Of a DNA stretch of 64,000 nucleotides, positions 45,267 through 54,396 are shown in pieces; positions within the stretch are counted from its first letter, which is position 1, and each line of letters starts with the position of its first letter. The DNA comes from VMCP01 sp965659745 (GTDB lineage: Bacteria; Bacteroidota; Bacteroidia; NS11-12g; UBA955): assembly GCA_965659745.1 (NCBI GenBank), contig CBFHXF010000002.1, positions 1 to 64,000 on the forward strand, given 5' to 3'. Under the pieces are notes generated by a model, which had not been told where the DNA came from, made no database searches, and was given only the letters and a program-made list of their open reading frames with translations. The position numbers and the translations under genes are program-made.

Positions 45267-45575
45267 ATGTACGCAATAGTAGAAATAGCTGGAAGACAAT
45301 ATAAGGTTGAAGAAAACTCTTACTTGGTTGTCAATCGTTTAAATGCCGAAGCAGGTTCGAATGTCGAATTTGATAAGGTATTGTTCATTGGTGGAAATGC
45401 CGTTAAAGTAGGTAATCCAACCGTAGAAGGAGCCAAAGTTTCCTGCACCGTAGAAAGTCACGGTCAAGGCGATAAGGTTTTGGTTTTCAAGAAGAAACGC
45501 AGAAAAGGATATGCTAAGAAAAACGGTTTCCGTCATTCTTTAACTCGTTTAAAAATCCAAAGTATCACCGCATAA
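45267..45575 (+). CDS. rplU: 50S ribosomal protein L21
   Basis: 102 residues from the ATG at 45267 (M-Y-A-I-V-E-I-A-G-R-Q-Y-K-V), the standard L21 start and length. The C-terminal K-K-R-R-K-G-Y-A-K-K-N-G-F-R family signature (usual form RRKxxxxxxGHRQ) is present. It binds 23S rRNA in the large subunit. It is followed 19 nt later by rpmA, the conserved L21-L27 pair. The start is fixed by family alignment and by the promoter lying inside the longer frame. Confidence 0.97.
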   Translation: MYAIVEIAGRQYKVEENSYLVVNRLNAEAGSNVEFDKVLFIGGNAVKVGNPTVEGAKVSCTVESHGQGDKVLVFKKKRRKGYAKKNGFRHSLTRLKIQSITA

Positions 45576-45594
45576 CTCTTAAAAGAAATTAACC

Positions 45595-45852
45595 ATGGCA
45601 CATAAAAAAGGAGCAGGTAGTAGTAAAAACGGTCGCGAATCGCATAGTAAGCGATTGGGCGTTAAAATTTACGGAGGTCAAATCGTAAGAGCCGGTAATA
45701 TTATCGTGCGTCAGCGCGGTACTAAACACCATCCCAACACCAATGTGGGTATCGGTAAAGACCACACACTTTTCGCTTTAAGCGATGGTATTGTGCGTTT
45801 TCGTAAAGGTAAAGACGGTCGTAGCTTTGTTTCTGTAGAAGCACAAGCCTAA
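45595..45852 (+). CDS. rpmA: 50S ribosomal protein L27
   Basis: 85 residues. It starts M-A-H-K-K-G-A-G-S-S-K-N-G-R, directly with the mature A-H-K-K N terminus seen in most bacteria, and has no Firmicute-type cleavable leader. The G-N-I-I-V-R-Q-R-G-T-K-H-H-P signature is present. L27 sits near the peptidyl-transferase centre. Codon use is strongly biased as expected for a ribosomal protein gene. It ends the L21-L27 operon before a strong terminator. Confidence 0.98.
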   Translation: MAHKKGAGSSKNGRESHSKRLGVKIYGGQIVRAGNIIVRQRGTKHHPNTNVGIGKDHTLFALSDGIVRFRKGKDGRSFVSVEAQA

Positions 45853-45871
45853 GATTCACCATACAAATTAT

Positions 45872-45901
45872 AGCCGTCGATACACATCGACGGCTTTTTT
45901 T
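45872..45901 (+). terminator. Intrinsic terminator of rplU-rpmA
   Basis: AGCCGTCGAT (45872-45881) pairs perfectly with ATCGACGGCT (45886-45895) around an ACAC loop, followed by a T tract. Confidence 0.92.
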
Positions 45902-45920
45902 ATTTAATACATACAAATCA

Positions 45921-46442
45921 ATGAAACCCACCGTAGAATTTAAAAATCCCAAAGATTCGCTCACCTTTATGAATGAATTGGTACTCCCTAACGACACCAA
46001 TACTTTAAATAACCTAATGGGCGGGAGGATGTTGCATTGGATGGATATTTGTGCGGCCATGGCGGCTCAAAAACATAGTAATAGGATAGTGGTTACCGCG
46101 GCCGTAGATAGTGTATCTTTCAGAGAATCTATTCGTTTGGGAGACGTAGTGTCCTTAACCGCTTATGTTACCCGTTCCTTTAAATCGAGTATGGAGGTTT
46201 TCATTGAAGTGTATGCCCAAAATATCCCAACGGGTGAAAAAATAAAATCGAACGAAGCCTATTATACTTTCGTTGCCCTAGATTCCCGACATAGACCAGT
46301 TCAAGTACCACAGTTACAACCAGAAACCGAACAAGAACAAGAAAAATTTAACGGCGCATTAAGACGCAGGCAAGTGAGACTAATTTTGGCTGGAAAAATG
46401 AAGCCCGAAGATGCACAAGAATTGAAAAACTTGTTTTTGTAA
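45921..46442 (+). CDS. Acyl-CoA thioesterase (hotdog fold, YciA/BACH-like)
   Basis: 173 residues. The hotdog-fold pattern is visible: N-T-L-N-N-L-M-G-G-R-M-L-H-W-M-D near residues 27-42 holds the catalytic Asp, then V-D-S-V-S-F-R-E-S-I-R-L-G-D-V-V and a V-Y-A-Q-N strand. Such enzymes hydrolyse acyl-CoA thioesters in the cytoplasm. The charged C-terminal tail (about 140-173) is Gln/Glu-rich and less conserved. It starts 20 nt after the rpmA terminator, and I see no clear promoter core of its own. The downstream interval 46443-46570 has no gene. Confidence 0.88.
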   Translation: MKPTVEFKNPKDSLTFMNELVLPNDTNTLNNLMGGRMLHWMDICAAMAAQKHSNRIVVTAAVDSVSFRESIRLGDVVSLTAYVTRSFKSSMEVFIEVYAQNIPTGEKIKSNEAYYTFVALDSRHRPVQVPQLQPETEQEQEKFNGALRRRQVRLILAGKMKPEDAQELKNLFL

Positions 46443-46570
46443 TACTTTTTTATGGGGGATAACCCGGATCAATTAGGCTTTATTTTGGTATAACATACCA
46501 ATTCGTAATTAACCGGTTGTATCCCTACCCAATCTTTTAGATTGGAGTAGATGTCAAATGAGCATTTCCT

Positions 46571-47515
46571 CTAAATTAATCCAATTTCTCTTAATCGCTG
46601 CATCAGAAACTCATTAGCAGAACAATCCTCATATTTTTTAGGATGTTCTTCACTGATACAAGAAGACAAACAATCAAGTCGGGCTTCAGGTCGCGGATGC
46701 AGGAAAAAAGGAATGCTAAAGCGTGGTTCTGACCATTTATGTTGAGGCGGATTTACCACCCGATGAGTGGTGCTCTTCAATCGATCATTGGTAAGTCGCT
46801 GTAACATATCGCCTACATTAACCACTATATGATCTTCTACTTCGGTAATTCCTATCCATTCCCCTTGCCGATTAAGTACCTCAAGTCCATCTGCGCTAGC
46901 CCCAACCAACAATGTAATTAGATTTATATCCTCGTGCTCTCCAGCGCGAATGGCATCTTTTGGATCGGATGTTATGGGAGGGTAATGAATGGCCCTTAAA
47001 ATAGAATTGCCATTATATACCTTGTCATCGAAATAATGCTCGTCTAAATCTAAAAAGAGCGCAATGGCCCGTAGCATGTGCAATCCGGTTTGCTCAAGTG
47101 ATTTATACAAAAGCGCTCCATATTCATTGAAGGAAGGAAGTTCTTTTACATTCTTATTTGGGCGAAATTGAGGCGGATTGGGGTCGTTCGCATCAATGTA
47201 TTGTCCGAAGTGCCAAAACTCTTTTAAATCGCCTGCATTGCGGTCTTTAGCATGTTCTTTTCCGAATCCCGTATACCCGCGTTGACCTCCACCTTCCGTA
47301 TCGTCATATTGGTCTTTTATTTCCTGGGGAAGCCCAAAAAACGCCTCAACATTTTGATATAAAGCCTTTAAGTCACTTTCGGGAATGCCATGATTTTTTA
47401 TCGCGACAAATCCAATTTCTTCATAGGCATGACCCAAAGATTGAACAAAGTTGATTTTATCTGATTCCGTTCCATTGATAAATGACGATAGATCGAGCTT
47501 AGGGATCATTTTCAT
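46571..47515 (-). CDS. 2-oxoglutarate/Fe(II)-dependent oxygenase (isopenicillin N synthase-like)
   Basis: 314 residues. The N-terminal DIOX_N-like part has I-G-F-V-A-I-K-N-H-G-I. The catalytic double-stranded beta-helix has the metal triad His194-x-Asp196 (G-E-H-E-D-I) and His251 (T-T-H-R-V), and the R-F-S cosubstrate motif (Arg265, Ser267). Bacterial members oxidise diverse small molecules; substrate cannot be predicted. A second ATG two codons in is an alternative start. A promoter core lies about 64 nt upstream at 47580-47587. No biosynthetic cluster surrounds it. Confidence 0.92.
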   Translation of the reverse strand: MKMIPKLDLSSFINGTESDKINFVQSLGHAYEEIGFVAIKNHGIPESDLKALYQNVEAFFGLPQEIKDQYDDTEGGGQRGYTGFGKEHAKDRNAGDLKEFWHFGQYIDANDPNPPQFRPNKNVKELPSFNEYGALLYKSLEQTGLHMLRAIALFLDLDEHYFDDKVYNGNSILRAIHYPPITSDPKDAIRAGEHEDINLITLLVGASADGLEVLNRQGEWIGITEVEDHIVVNVGDMLQRLTNDRLKSTTHRVVNPPQHKWSEPRFSIPFFLHPRPEARLDCLSSCISEEHPKKYEDCSANEFLMQRLREIGLI

Positions 47516-47579
47516 TGGGCGAATTTAATAAAAATTAAAGAGAATATGAGTTGAATTAGCATTTCAACAGTACTGACAA

Positions 47580-47587
47580 CAAAGTTA
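47580..47587 (-). promoter_or_regulatory. Promoter -7 core for the 2OG-Fe(II) oxygenase gene
   Basis: Minus strand reads TAACTTTG, a perfect TAnnTTTG core, 64 nt before the ATG. Confidence 0.5.
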
Positions 47588-47622
47588 CAATTTAAATGAA
47601 GGGTGAGGGGAAGAGGGAGTAA

Positions 47623-47856
47623 TCAGAAAGTAGGATTTTCTTGGTGCAGGCTTTCTTCTAAAATAATGGAAATTGTGGTTTTAGAAGGAATATTTGACTC
47701 TACAATTAGGCAATTATCAATGTCGGATAACAGTTTTAAATAATCCTGCCATTGGGGATTATAAGAAATTTGAGCCAAAATATGGTTGTGGATTTCTGGC
47801 TCAACTTCCTTATAATGAAATAGTAATAAGTCGTTTTCAGTAATAATTCTATCCAT
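47623..47856 (-). CDS. Small protein of unknown function downstream of an ECF sigma factor
   Basis: 77 residues, acidic, predicted mostly helical, without a transmembrane segment and without the His-x3-Cys-x2-Cys pattern of zinc anti-sigma factors. It begins 43 nt after the sigma factor stop on the same strand with no promoter core or terminator between, so the two are probably co-transcribed. I do not recognise the family. By position it could modulate the sigma factor, but nothing in the sequence shows this directly. Confidence 0.65.
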   Translation of the reverse strand: MDRIITENDLLLFHYKEVEPEIHNHILAQISYNPQWQDYLKLLSDIDNCLIVESNIPSKTTISIILEESLHQENPTF

Positions 47857-47899
47857 ATTAGGGGCGTTTGTTCCCTATAATAACGCCCGGAAATAAGGA

Positions 47900-48481
47900 T
47901 TATTTTATCTTAACTGAATTTTTTTCGGAAAACTTCCTAAGATTGGTAAGAGCATAATGCATACGGCCGATGCAGGTATTGATATTTGTATCAGTTATGG
48001 CGGCAATTTCCTTGAAGCTAAGTTGGGCGTAACTCCTAAGAATTAGCACTTCTTTTTGCTCTTCAGGAAGCATTTTAATCCATGCATATAACTCATTATG
48101 TTCCTCTTGTTCGATGCGAATATCTTCTTGTGATTTTTCAGCAATGAATAATGTTTCGAACAAGTCGCTGCCATCAGATGTTACTACAGTAGGCATGCGT
48201 TTTTTTCTTCTCAAACTATCAATTGCCATGTTGCGGGCAATTCTTAACGCCCATGGCAAAAATTTATCTTCATGGTTGTATTTTCCTCGTTTGATATTGT
48301 GAATTATTTTGATGAACGTTTCCTGGAAAATGTCTTCTGCCAAATAGGAGTCGTTAACAATATTCATTACACTGCCGTAAATACGGTCTTTGTGGCGATT
48401 GACTAAAATTTCAAAGGCCGCTGTGTTTCCTTCGACGTAACGCTTGATTAAAACGCCATCTGCGATGCATGTGTTTGCCAT
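47900..48481 (-). CDS. ECF-type RNA polymerase sigma factor
   Basis: 193 residues. Region 2 is clear: A-F-E-I-L-V-N-R-H-K-D-R-I-Y, then Y-L-A-E-D-I-F-Q-E-T-F-I-K-I and A-L-R-I-A-R-N-M-A-I-D-S-L-R-R. Region 4 has L-P-E-E-Q-K-E-V-L-I-L-R, L-S-F-K-E-I-A and a helix-turn-helix (N-I-N-T-C-I-G-R-M-H-Y-A). No region 1 or 3, as expected for ECF factors. It would redirect RNA polymerase to a specific regulon. Unlike other genes here it has a perfect Shine-Dalgarno sequence, AGGAGGT, 6-7 nt before its ATG. Confidence 0.94.
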   Translation of the reverse strand: MANTCIADGVLIKRYVEGNTAAFEILVNRHKDRIYGSVMNIVNDSYLAEDIFQETFIKIIHNIKRGKYNHEDKFLPWALRIARNMAIDSLRRKKRMPTVVTSDGSDLFETLFIAEKSQEDIRIEQEEHNELYAWIKMLPEEQKEVLILRSYAQLSFKEIAAITDTNINTCIGRMHYALTNLRKFSEKNSVKIK

Positions 48482-48487
48482 AATAGT

Positions 48488-48494
48488 ACCTCCT
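48488..48494 (-). promoter_or_regulatory. Perfect Shine-Dalgarno sequence of the ECF sigma gene
   Basis: Minus strand reads AGGAGGT with 6 nt to the ATG at 48481. It fixes the start and is unusual in this window. A near-core TAACTTTA at 48501-48508 may be the promoter. Confidence 0.75.
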
Positions 48495-48601
48495 TTAGGT
48501 TAAAGTTAAACGTAAGTTTTTTTAGGTAGTATTTTGGCTTATAGGCGTTTCTAGATATTTGTTGAAACGCAAGAAAGACAAGATTTTTGATTATTGCAAA
48601 T

Positions 48602-49525
48602 TTATTTTGATTTTTTTTTCGCAAATCCATTTAAAAAATCCACATCGCTCATCTTGGATTTGCCCGACAACTGAAGCGTTAATACTTTTAAAGCACCTTC
48701 ATTAAAAACAATGACAAGTGATTTTTCATAAATGCCAACTCCCAATCCCATAGAATCCGTTGATTCGAATAACTCAGCTTGGAATATTTTCATGTCGCCC
48801 CATTGAGATTCAATCCAGGCTCCCGGATATGGGGAAAGTCCTCGTATTTTATTTAGCGCATCTTTAGAATTCATTTGAAGACTAAGGCGACACGTTTCTC
48901 TTGTGATTTTTGGAGCTATTTTAGACGATATACCTTTGTTAATTTGTGGAATTGTTGGCGTGTGTTTACCGAATTGGGCAATCTTTTTTAGGGTTTTAAC
49001 CATCAATTCGCCACCGTTTTCCATCAGTAAGTCGTGCAAAACTCCGGCATTCATATCCGATGTGATCTCCATGGAAGCTTGATCTATTATATCACCTGTG
49101 TCAATTTCATGTTTTAAGAAAAAGGTACTCACTCCTGTGGTAGTTTCACCATTTATAATGGCATGTTGGATGGGAGCCGCCCCTCTGTAATCAGGTAATA
49201 ATGAAGCATGTAAATTGACCGTACCTAAAGGCGGGAAGTTCCACACTTTTTCCGGCATCATTCTAAAGGCTATAACCACACCTAAATCCGGGTTCCATTC
49301 TTGTAGTTGCCTTGCAAATTCATCAGATTTTAAATTAGTGGGCTGAGAAACAGGTAATCCTAATTTATCGGCTGCAATCTTCACGGCGCTCGATTGTACT
49401 TTTTGTCCCCTTCCAGCGGGTTTGTCTGGGGCCGTTACTACTCCCACTACTTCAAATCCAGCTTGGGTAATTTTATTTAACGAGTTCGCAGCAAATTCGG
49501 GGGTCCCGTAAAAAACAATTCTCAC
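48602..49525 (-). CDS. fmt: Methionyl-tRNA formyltransferase
   Basis: 307 residues, GTG start. The N-terminal formyltransferase domain has F-Y-G-T-P-E-F-A, P-D-K-P-A-G-R-G, the catalytic V-N-L-H-A-S-L-L-P-D-Y-R-G-A-A-P-I segment and H-E-I-D-T-G-D-I. The C-terminal OB-like domain carries R-G-L-S-P-Y-P-G-A-W. It formylates initiator Met-tRNA. The GTG start is supported by the family N terminus (M-R-I-V-F-Y-G-T) and by a promoter core 4 nt upstream, implying a leaderless GTG-initiated message. The gene after it (sigma factor) is 120 nt away. Confidence 0.96.
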   Translation of the reverse strand: MRIVFYGTPEFAANSLNKITQAGFEVVGVVTAPDKPAGRGQKVQSSAVKIAADKLGLPVSQPTNLKSDEFARQLQEWNPDLGVVIAFRMMPEKVWNFPPLGTVNLHASLLPDYRGAAPIQHAIINGETTTGVSTFFLKHEIDTGDIIDQASMEITSDMNAGVLHDLLMENGGELMVKTLKKIAQFGKHTPTIPQINKGISSKIAPKITRETCRLSLQMNSKDALNKIRGLSPYPGAWIESQWGDMKIFQAELFESTDSMGLGVGIYEKSLVIVFNEGALKVLTLQLSGKSKMSDVDFLNGFAKKKSK

Positions 49526-49529
49526 GCAG

Positions 49530-49537
49530 CAAAGTTA
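49530..49537 (-). promoter_or_regulatory. Promoter -7 core for fmt (leaderless, GTG start)
   Basis: Minus strand reads TAACTTTG, then CTGC, then GTG: 4 nt between core and start codon. Confidence 0.6.
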
Positions 49538-49630
49538 AGTGACTTTTTTTTGCAATTATTACAAAAACAAGCCTATCGGTATTGTGCGAGCCAACAAAAT
49601 TGACGAATTTCACGTCTGTATTAACCAAAG

Positions 49631-52600
49631 GTGAAAATAAATAAAATATTCATATCGATGTGCCTGTGCATTTTCACCTTTATTCGTGCACATGCGCTTC
49701 CTTCTGAACAACCCTTGTTTATTCCTAATAAGGGACAATTCCCTAAAGAGGTGTTTGCGCAAGCCAAATTCAACTCTCAATTGGTTTGGATCACACAATC
49801 GGGTGTTTGGATTCAATTTTTCAAAGAAGAGGAACTAAATAAATTACACGATAAATCTATTGAAAATCAGGTATTAAACACCCAGGTAGTTCAAATGGAT
49901 TTTAACAATGCACATTTTAGAGTTCCTAATTTTGATGGACAACGATCTTCAGAAGTTTATAACTACTTCTTAGGGAAAAATCGGCAATCGTGGGTTACGG
50001 ATATACACAAATTCAGTCGCTTAAGGTTTGATGACATTTATGATGGGATAGATCTAGAATTTATTGCCGGACCAGGGGGACTTAAATACAATTGGATTGT
50101 GCACAACGGAGCCAATCCCAATCAAATAAAAATCAGTTATAAAGGGGCTCAATTACAAAGAGTTGGTGACATCGAATATCAATTATTAGACGATTCAGGA
50201 AATGTATTATATACTGAGTCGATGCCTGAGATCTACCAATTAAACGAGCCACAAAATCAAAGAGCCGGCATTTATGTAGTATCTAATAATTCGGCAACCA
50301 TAAAATTGGAAGAACCCATTACAACCGACAAAGATGCTACATGGATTATAGATCCTTTTTTGGTTTTTAGCACCTATAGTGGGTCACTTGCGGATAATTT
50401 TGGTTGCACAGGAACCTATGATTATTTGGGAAATGCGTATTCCGGGGGTACGGTTTTTAACTTTGGACTTCCTACCACTACCGGGGCGGTACAAGTAGAT
50501 TTTGCAGGCGGAAAAAATGAAAATTTAGGTTATGGAGGCAGCCGAGATGCCGCAATCTTAAAGTTCAATACCATCGGAAATAGTCTGTTGTTTTGTACTT
50601 ATTTAGGCGGAAATAATAACGAACAACCGCATTCTATGGTGGTAGATTCTCAGTTTAACCTCTTTATTATGGGCACCACCCGTTCTAAAAATTTCCCTGT
50701 TACCGCAAACGCCTTTGATACCTCTCAAAATGGGGATTATGATTATTTTATCACCCGATTAAATAAAAATGGAAGCGCTTTGTTAGGCTCCACTTATTTT
50801 GGATCCACCGGTTTAGATGGGGTAGGCGCTGATAGATCCAATCGCAATGTGAATGACTTTCCCCTTATTTACAATTACGCAGATGAATTTCGAGGAGAAA
50901 TCATTGAAGATAGCGAAAATGTTTATGTAGGAGGGGTTACCTATTCCACGGATTTTCCCCATACCGTAAGAACTTCTTATCCTACGACCTTTTCGGCTTC
51001 GAATGGTGTGATGTTTTCTTTCAATAAAAATTTAAACAACCTGAATTGGTCACATGTAATAGGTACCAATCAAGATAATTTTGATGCGATTTACGGAATC
51101 GCGTTGAACGATTCTGGTCAAATTTTTGGTGCTGGTGGTACGTATTCATCACAAACTAACAGAAACGATTTCTTGGTGCATTATGGAGCTAATTGGTTTG
51201 GAGAGGGTAATAATGGACTAAATGGAACTTCCGCAGATGCAATTGTAATGCGATTGAATATATTAAATGGTGAATATCAAAACGGTCGATATTTTGGAAC
51301 CGGTGAATATGACCAAGCTTTTTTTGTACAAACGGATAATGCAGGCAGACCGTATATTTTTGGACAAACAGAAGGGAGTTTGCCTGCTATAAATGCCCGA
51401 TATCATGATGATAGAAACAACGGACAATTTATTGCACGATTTAGTAAGAATTTAGGAGCTATTGAATTGCAATCGTGTTTTGGAGCCAACGGGAATCTAC
51501 CCAATATAAGTCCGTCTGCGTTTTTAATAGATAGATGCGAACGCATATTTATCTCAGGTTGGGGTGGAAATACCAATTCCGCTTTATATGATGTTAATAC
51601 AGGAAACGAAAAAACATTTAGAAATAGAGGCAATACGCGTAATCTGCCATTGACGGCAGATGCGATTCAACGGCAAACCGATGGAAGCGATTTTTACGTG
51701 GCCGTTTTTGCAAAAAATATGTACGATTTGGCTTTTGCAACCTATTTCGGCGGCATTAGCCGTTTGAATGCGGAAGCGGAGGAGCATGTAGATGGTGGCA
51801 CGAGTCGATTCGATAAAAAAGGCATAATATATCAAAGTTTGTGCGGAGGTTGCAGACAGAATGGAGTGTATCCAACCACACCCGGAGCATGGAGTCGGAA
51901 CATGCCGAGTTCCAATTGCAATAATGCCATGTTTAAAATTGACGTGGAAAATCTGAATAGAAAGCCATTAATGAATCCCGATTTTGTTCAAATAATTGCT
52001 AACGACAAAATAGATATTTCTCTTCAAGCTAAAGATCCCGACCTTCATGACACGGTAAGGCTCTACGCACGTTTCCGGAACCTACCCGCGTTTTTAGGAA
52101 GCGATACTCCAATAATTGTTACTCAAGAAGGGATCGGATCTGCTAACGTTAGCGTGAAATGGCAAACCAATTGTAAATCGGTATTAACGGATACCCTCAT
52201 AATCGACGTTATGGTGTTTGATTGCGGATGTCCTACCGCAGATACGTTTTACACGACCATTAAAATATTGGTTACCCCGCCGCCTTTAGTGTTACCCCCA
52301 GATGCCATTTGTGTATTATTTGAACGCTTTCAAAATCGGATGCGCATCGAATGGCCCTCGCAAACGGCCAATAGTGCCTATTTTAAATATTTCCTTTTGG
52401 TAAAGACCTTTCCTGATGGAACCCAAACAATACTAGACACCCTTAGATCTAATGCCGCCGGTTTTTTTGTAGACGATAACGTGTTGGATCCTCACATAAA
52501 TAACTACTGTTATGAAATTATTGCGGTAAATATTTGTGACAAGGTAGTTAATGCACCTTACAAATGGTGCAGTGTGAGCTCGTTAAATTCGCCGCTTACA

Positions 52601-53437
52601 CCGGTTCATTTAATTAGTGCAAGTGTTTTTGAAGACAAAAGGGTAGATGTGAAATGGGAGATGTCTCAAGAACCTGAATTCAAAGACTTTGAGGTTTACC
52701 GATATAAAAAAGGAGTGGGAACCAAACCCGGAATGCCCTTTTTAATTACCAAAGACACCTTTTTAACAGATTCCTCATTCGATGTTGACTTAGAATCTTA
52801 TTGCTATGAAATTGTAGTTACAGATAAATGTGGCCACATAAGTAACGCCTCCAATCTGGGCTGTAATGTGGTTTTAAAAGGAAGTTCAAAATACTGGCCC
52901 GATCCTTATTTTGATTTAGAGTGGGATGATTATAGGGGGTGGCAAAACGGGGTATCCAATTGGGTTATTGAAAGAAAACACGAGGGAAATCAAGGTTTTG
53001 GGTTCTTAGGTTCCACAAGTGGCGATAGAACTTTTAGAGATGCTGATTTAGACTATGATTGGGGTGGATACTCTTTTCGAGTTACCGGGAAAGAATCGAT
53101 TCAAGGCGGGCAGGTTGATTATAACGCGACAACTGAAAGTAACTGGATTTACTTGATTCAGCCTCCTGAAGTATGGGTGCCGGATGCATTCACGGTGAAC
53201 GGCGATGGAATCAATGAGAATTGGGGGACCTTTCCGCTATTCGTTAGGAAATACTCCATGAAGGTATATGATAGGTGGGGTAAGAAAATATGGGAATCTA
53301 CCGCAAAAAAGCAGCAATGGGATGGAATGTACAACGAAAAACAAGTACCCGATGGGGTATATGCGTGGCTACTGACCTTCGAAGGTTGGGATAATGAAAC
53401 GTATCAAAAAACAGGCACCGTTTTGGTAATTCATTAA
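49631..53437 (+). CDS. Large secreted SBBP/DUF7948-like protein with type B (CHU_C) type IX secretion domain
   Basis: 1,268 residues with a GTG start (K-I-N-K-I-F then a hydrophobic signal); an ATG at 49658 would shorten the signal. The N-terminal domain opens with F-I-P-N-K-G-Q-F-P and includes F-S-R-L-R-F-D-D-I-Y-D-G-I-D-L-E-F, typical of DUF7948. SBBP-like beta-propeller repeats follow (A-I-L-K-F-N-T-I-G-N, then T-Y-L-G-G-N-N-N), then fibronectin/PKD-like domains. The C-terminal roughly 85 residues are a CHU_C domain (V-W-V-P-D-A-F-T-V-N-G-D-G, V-Y-D-R-W-G-K-K-I-W, W-D-G-M-Y, P-D-G-V-Y-A-W). A T9SS type B cargo, role probably surface adhesion or binding. Its stop overlaps the convergent prenyltransferase by 4 nt. 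Confidence 0.9.
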   Translation: MKINKIFISMCLCIFTFIRAHALPSEQPLFIPNKGQFPKEVFAQAKFNSQLVWITQSGVWIQFFKEEELNKLHDKSIENQVLNTQVVQMDFNNAHFRVPNFDGQRSSEVYNYFLGKNRQSWVTDIHKFSRLRFDDIYDGIDLEFIAGPGGLKYNWIVHNGANPNQIKISYKGAQLQRVGDIEYQLLDDSGNVLYTESMPEIYQLNEPQNQRAGIYVVSNNSATIKLEEPITTDKDATWIIDPFLVFSTYSGSLADNFGCTGTYDYLGNAYSGGTVFNFGLPTTTGAVQVDFAGGKNENLGYGGSRDAAILKFNTIGNSLLFCTYLGGNNNEQPHSMVVDSQFNLFIMGTTRSKNFPVTANAFDTSQNGDYDYFITRLNKNGSALLGSTYFGSTGLDGVGADRSNRNVNDFPLIYNYADEFRGEIIEDSENVYVGGVTYSTDFPHTVRTSYPTTFSASNGVMFSFNKNLNNLNWSHVIGTNQDNFDAIYGIALNDSGQIFGAGGTYSSQTNRNDFLVHYGANWFGEGNNGLNGTSADAIVMRLNILNGEYQNGRYFGTGEYDQAFFVQTDNAGRPYIFGQTEGSLPAINARYHDDRNNGQFIARFSKNLGAIELQSCFGANGNLPNISPSAFLIDRCERIFISGWGGNTNSALYDVNTGNEKTFRNRGNTRNLPLTADAIQRQTDGSDFYVAVFAKNMYDLAFATYFGGISRLNAEAEEHVDGGTSRFDKKGIIYQSLCGGCRQNGVYPTTPGAWSRNMPSSNCNNAMFKIDVENLNRKPLMNPDFVQIIANDKIDISLQAKDPDLHDTVRLYARFRNLPAFLGSDTPIIVTQEGIGSANVSVKWQTNCKSVLTDTLIIDVMVFDCGCPTADTFYTTIKILVTPPPLVLPPDAICVLFERFQNRMRIEWPSQTANSAYFKYFLLVKTFPDGTQTILDTLRSNAAGFFVDDNVLDPHINNYCYEIIAVNICDKVVNAPYKWCSVSSLNSPLTPVHLISASVFEDKRVDVKWEMSQEPEFKDFEVYRYKKGVGTKPGMPFLITKDTFLTDSSFDVDLESYCYEIVVTDKCGHISNASNLGCNVVLKGSSKYWPDPYFDLEWDDYRGWQNGVSNWVIERKHEGNQGFGFLGSTSGDRTFRDADLDYDWGGYSFRVTGKESIQGGQVDYNATTESNWIYLIQPPEVWVPDAFTVNGDGINENWGTFPLFVRKYSMKVYDRWGKKIWESTAKKQQWDGMYNEKQVPDGVYAWLLTFEGWDNETYQKTGTVLVIH

Positions 53438-54396
53438 TTTTCACGCCCCAATAACCACTCCGATAACTCGGTTAATAATGTAATATCGTATCCCCAATCT
53501 TTTAGTTGGTTCAAATCATTCATGCTTTTTTGATGATAAGAGGCGGCCAATTCTTGAATGCCTTTGTCGAGACCTAGACTTCTCCAATGTGAAATAACTG
53601 GTTCTATACGGACCTCCCCTTGAATTTCAAAAAGGGAATGGGTTAGATCTGGATCTAATTCTAGAGATTTGATTTTTAACCACGTGTTTTTTCCTTCAAG
53701 GATATCACCACCTTGTTTTTTGCCGGTTTTTGTTTCGTCTCCAAAGGTGTCTAAATAGTCGTCCATCATTTGGAAGCTCATTCCTGTTTGCAGGGCAAAA
53801 TCATAAAAGGTTTCGGCATGTTCTGATTTTCCACCTGCACTTAAGAATCCCATTTTTAAAGCGGCGCCCAAAAGTACAGCCGTTTTTTGACGGATCATAT
53901 CCAAATAGGCAACTTCGGTAACTTGGGCTCCTGGAGCCGCAAAATCCATGTCCTTTTGCTGTCCTTCACATACTTCTATGGCCGTTTTGATGTAACAATT
54001 TAATATTTCATCCTTATTCGGACCCGAGTATTGATTCCAAATCTCAAATGTTTTTACCAATAAATTATCACCCGATAAGATAGCAGTAGGTATGTCCCAT
54101 TTGATATGTACGGTAGGTTTGCCTCTGCGTACATCCGCACGATCCATTATATCGTCGTGTACTAAACTGAAGTTATGGAAAACTTCAACCAAATGAGCGA
54201 TAGGCAATGCATTTTTTTCATCGCCATTTGCAGATTGATTGCCTATGAGGCCAAGCAATGGACGTATCCGTTTTCCCCCAAGAGAAAGGATATAGTTCAT
54301 CGGCTCATATAAATTTTCAGGACTCCCGATAAATGGGTTTTCCAATAAATAATTGAAATAGGCTTTTTGTAAATATTGTATTCGAGAATTTATCAT
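53434..54396 (-). CDS. Polyprenyl (isoprenoid) diphosphate synthase
   Basis: 320 residues. The first Asp-rich motif is D-D-I-M-D (81-85) followed by R-R-G; the second is D-D-Y-L-D near residues 218-222. G-G-K-R-I-R-P near residue 40 and G-Q-Q-K-D-M-D-F are also typical of trans-isoprenyl diphosphate synthases. It condenses isopentenyl diphosphate with allylic diphosphates; chain length cannot be read with confidence, so farnesyl or geranylgeranyl are both possible. It overlaps rnr by 4 nt as the last gene of a four-gene operon. Confidence 0.93.
   Translation of the reverse strand: MINSRIQYLQKAYFNYLLENPFIGSPENLYEPMNYILSLGGKRIRPLLGLIGNQSANGDEKNALPIAHLVEVFHNFSLVHDDIMDRADVRRGKPTVHIKWDIPTAILSGDNLLVKTFEIWNQYSGPNKDEILNCYIKTAIEVCEGQQKDMDFAAPGAQVTEVAYLDMIRQKTAVLLGAALKMGFLSAGGKSEHAETFYDFALQTGMSFQMMDDYLDTFGDETKTGKKQGGDILEGKNTWLKIKSLELDPDLTHSLFEIQGEVRIEPVISHWRSLGLDKGIQELAASYHQKSMNDLNQLKDWGYDITLLTELSEWLLGREN

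Noticed and set aside
45722..46060. Minus-strand open frame across rpmA and the thioesterase start
   Set aside because: It is antisense to two well-supported genes and a terminator and has no recognisable motif.
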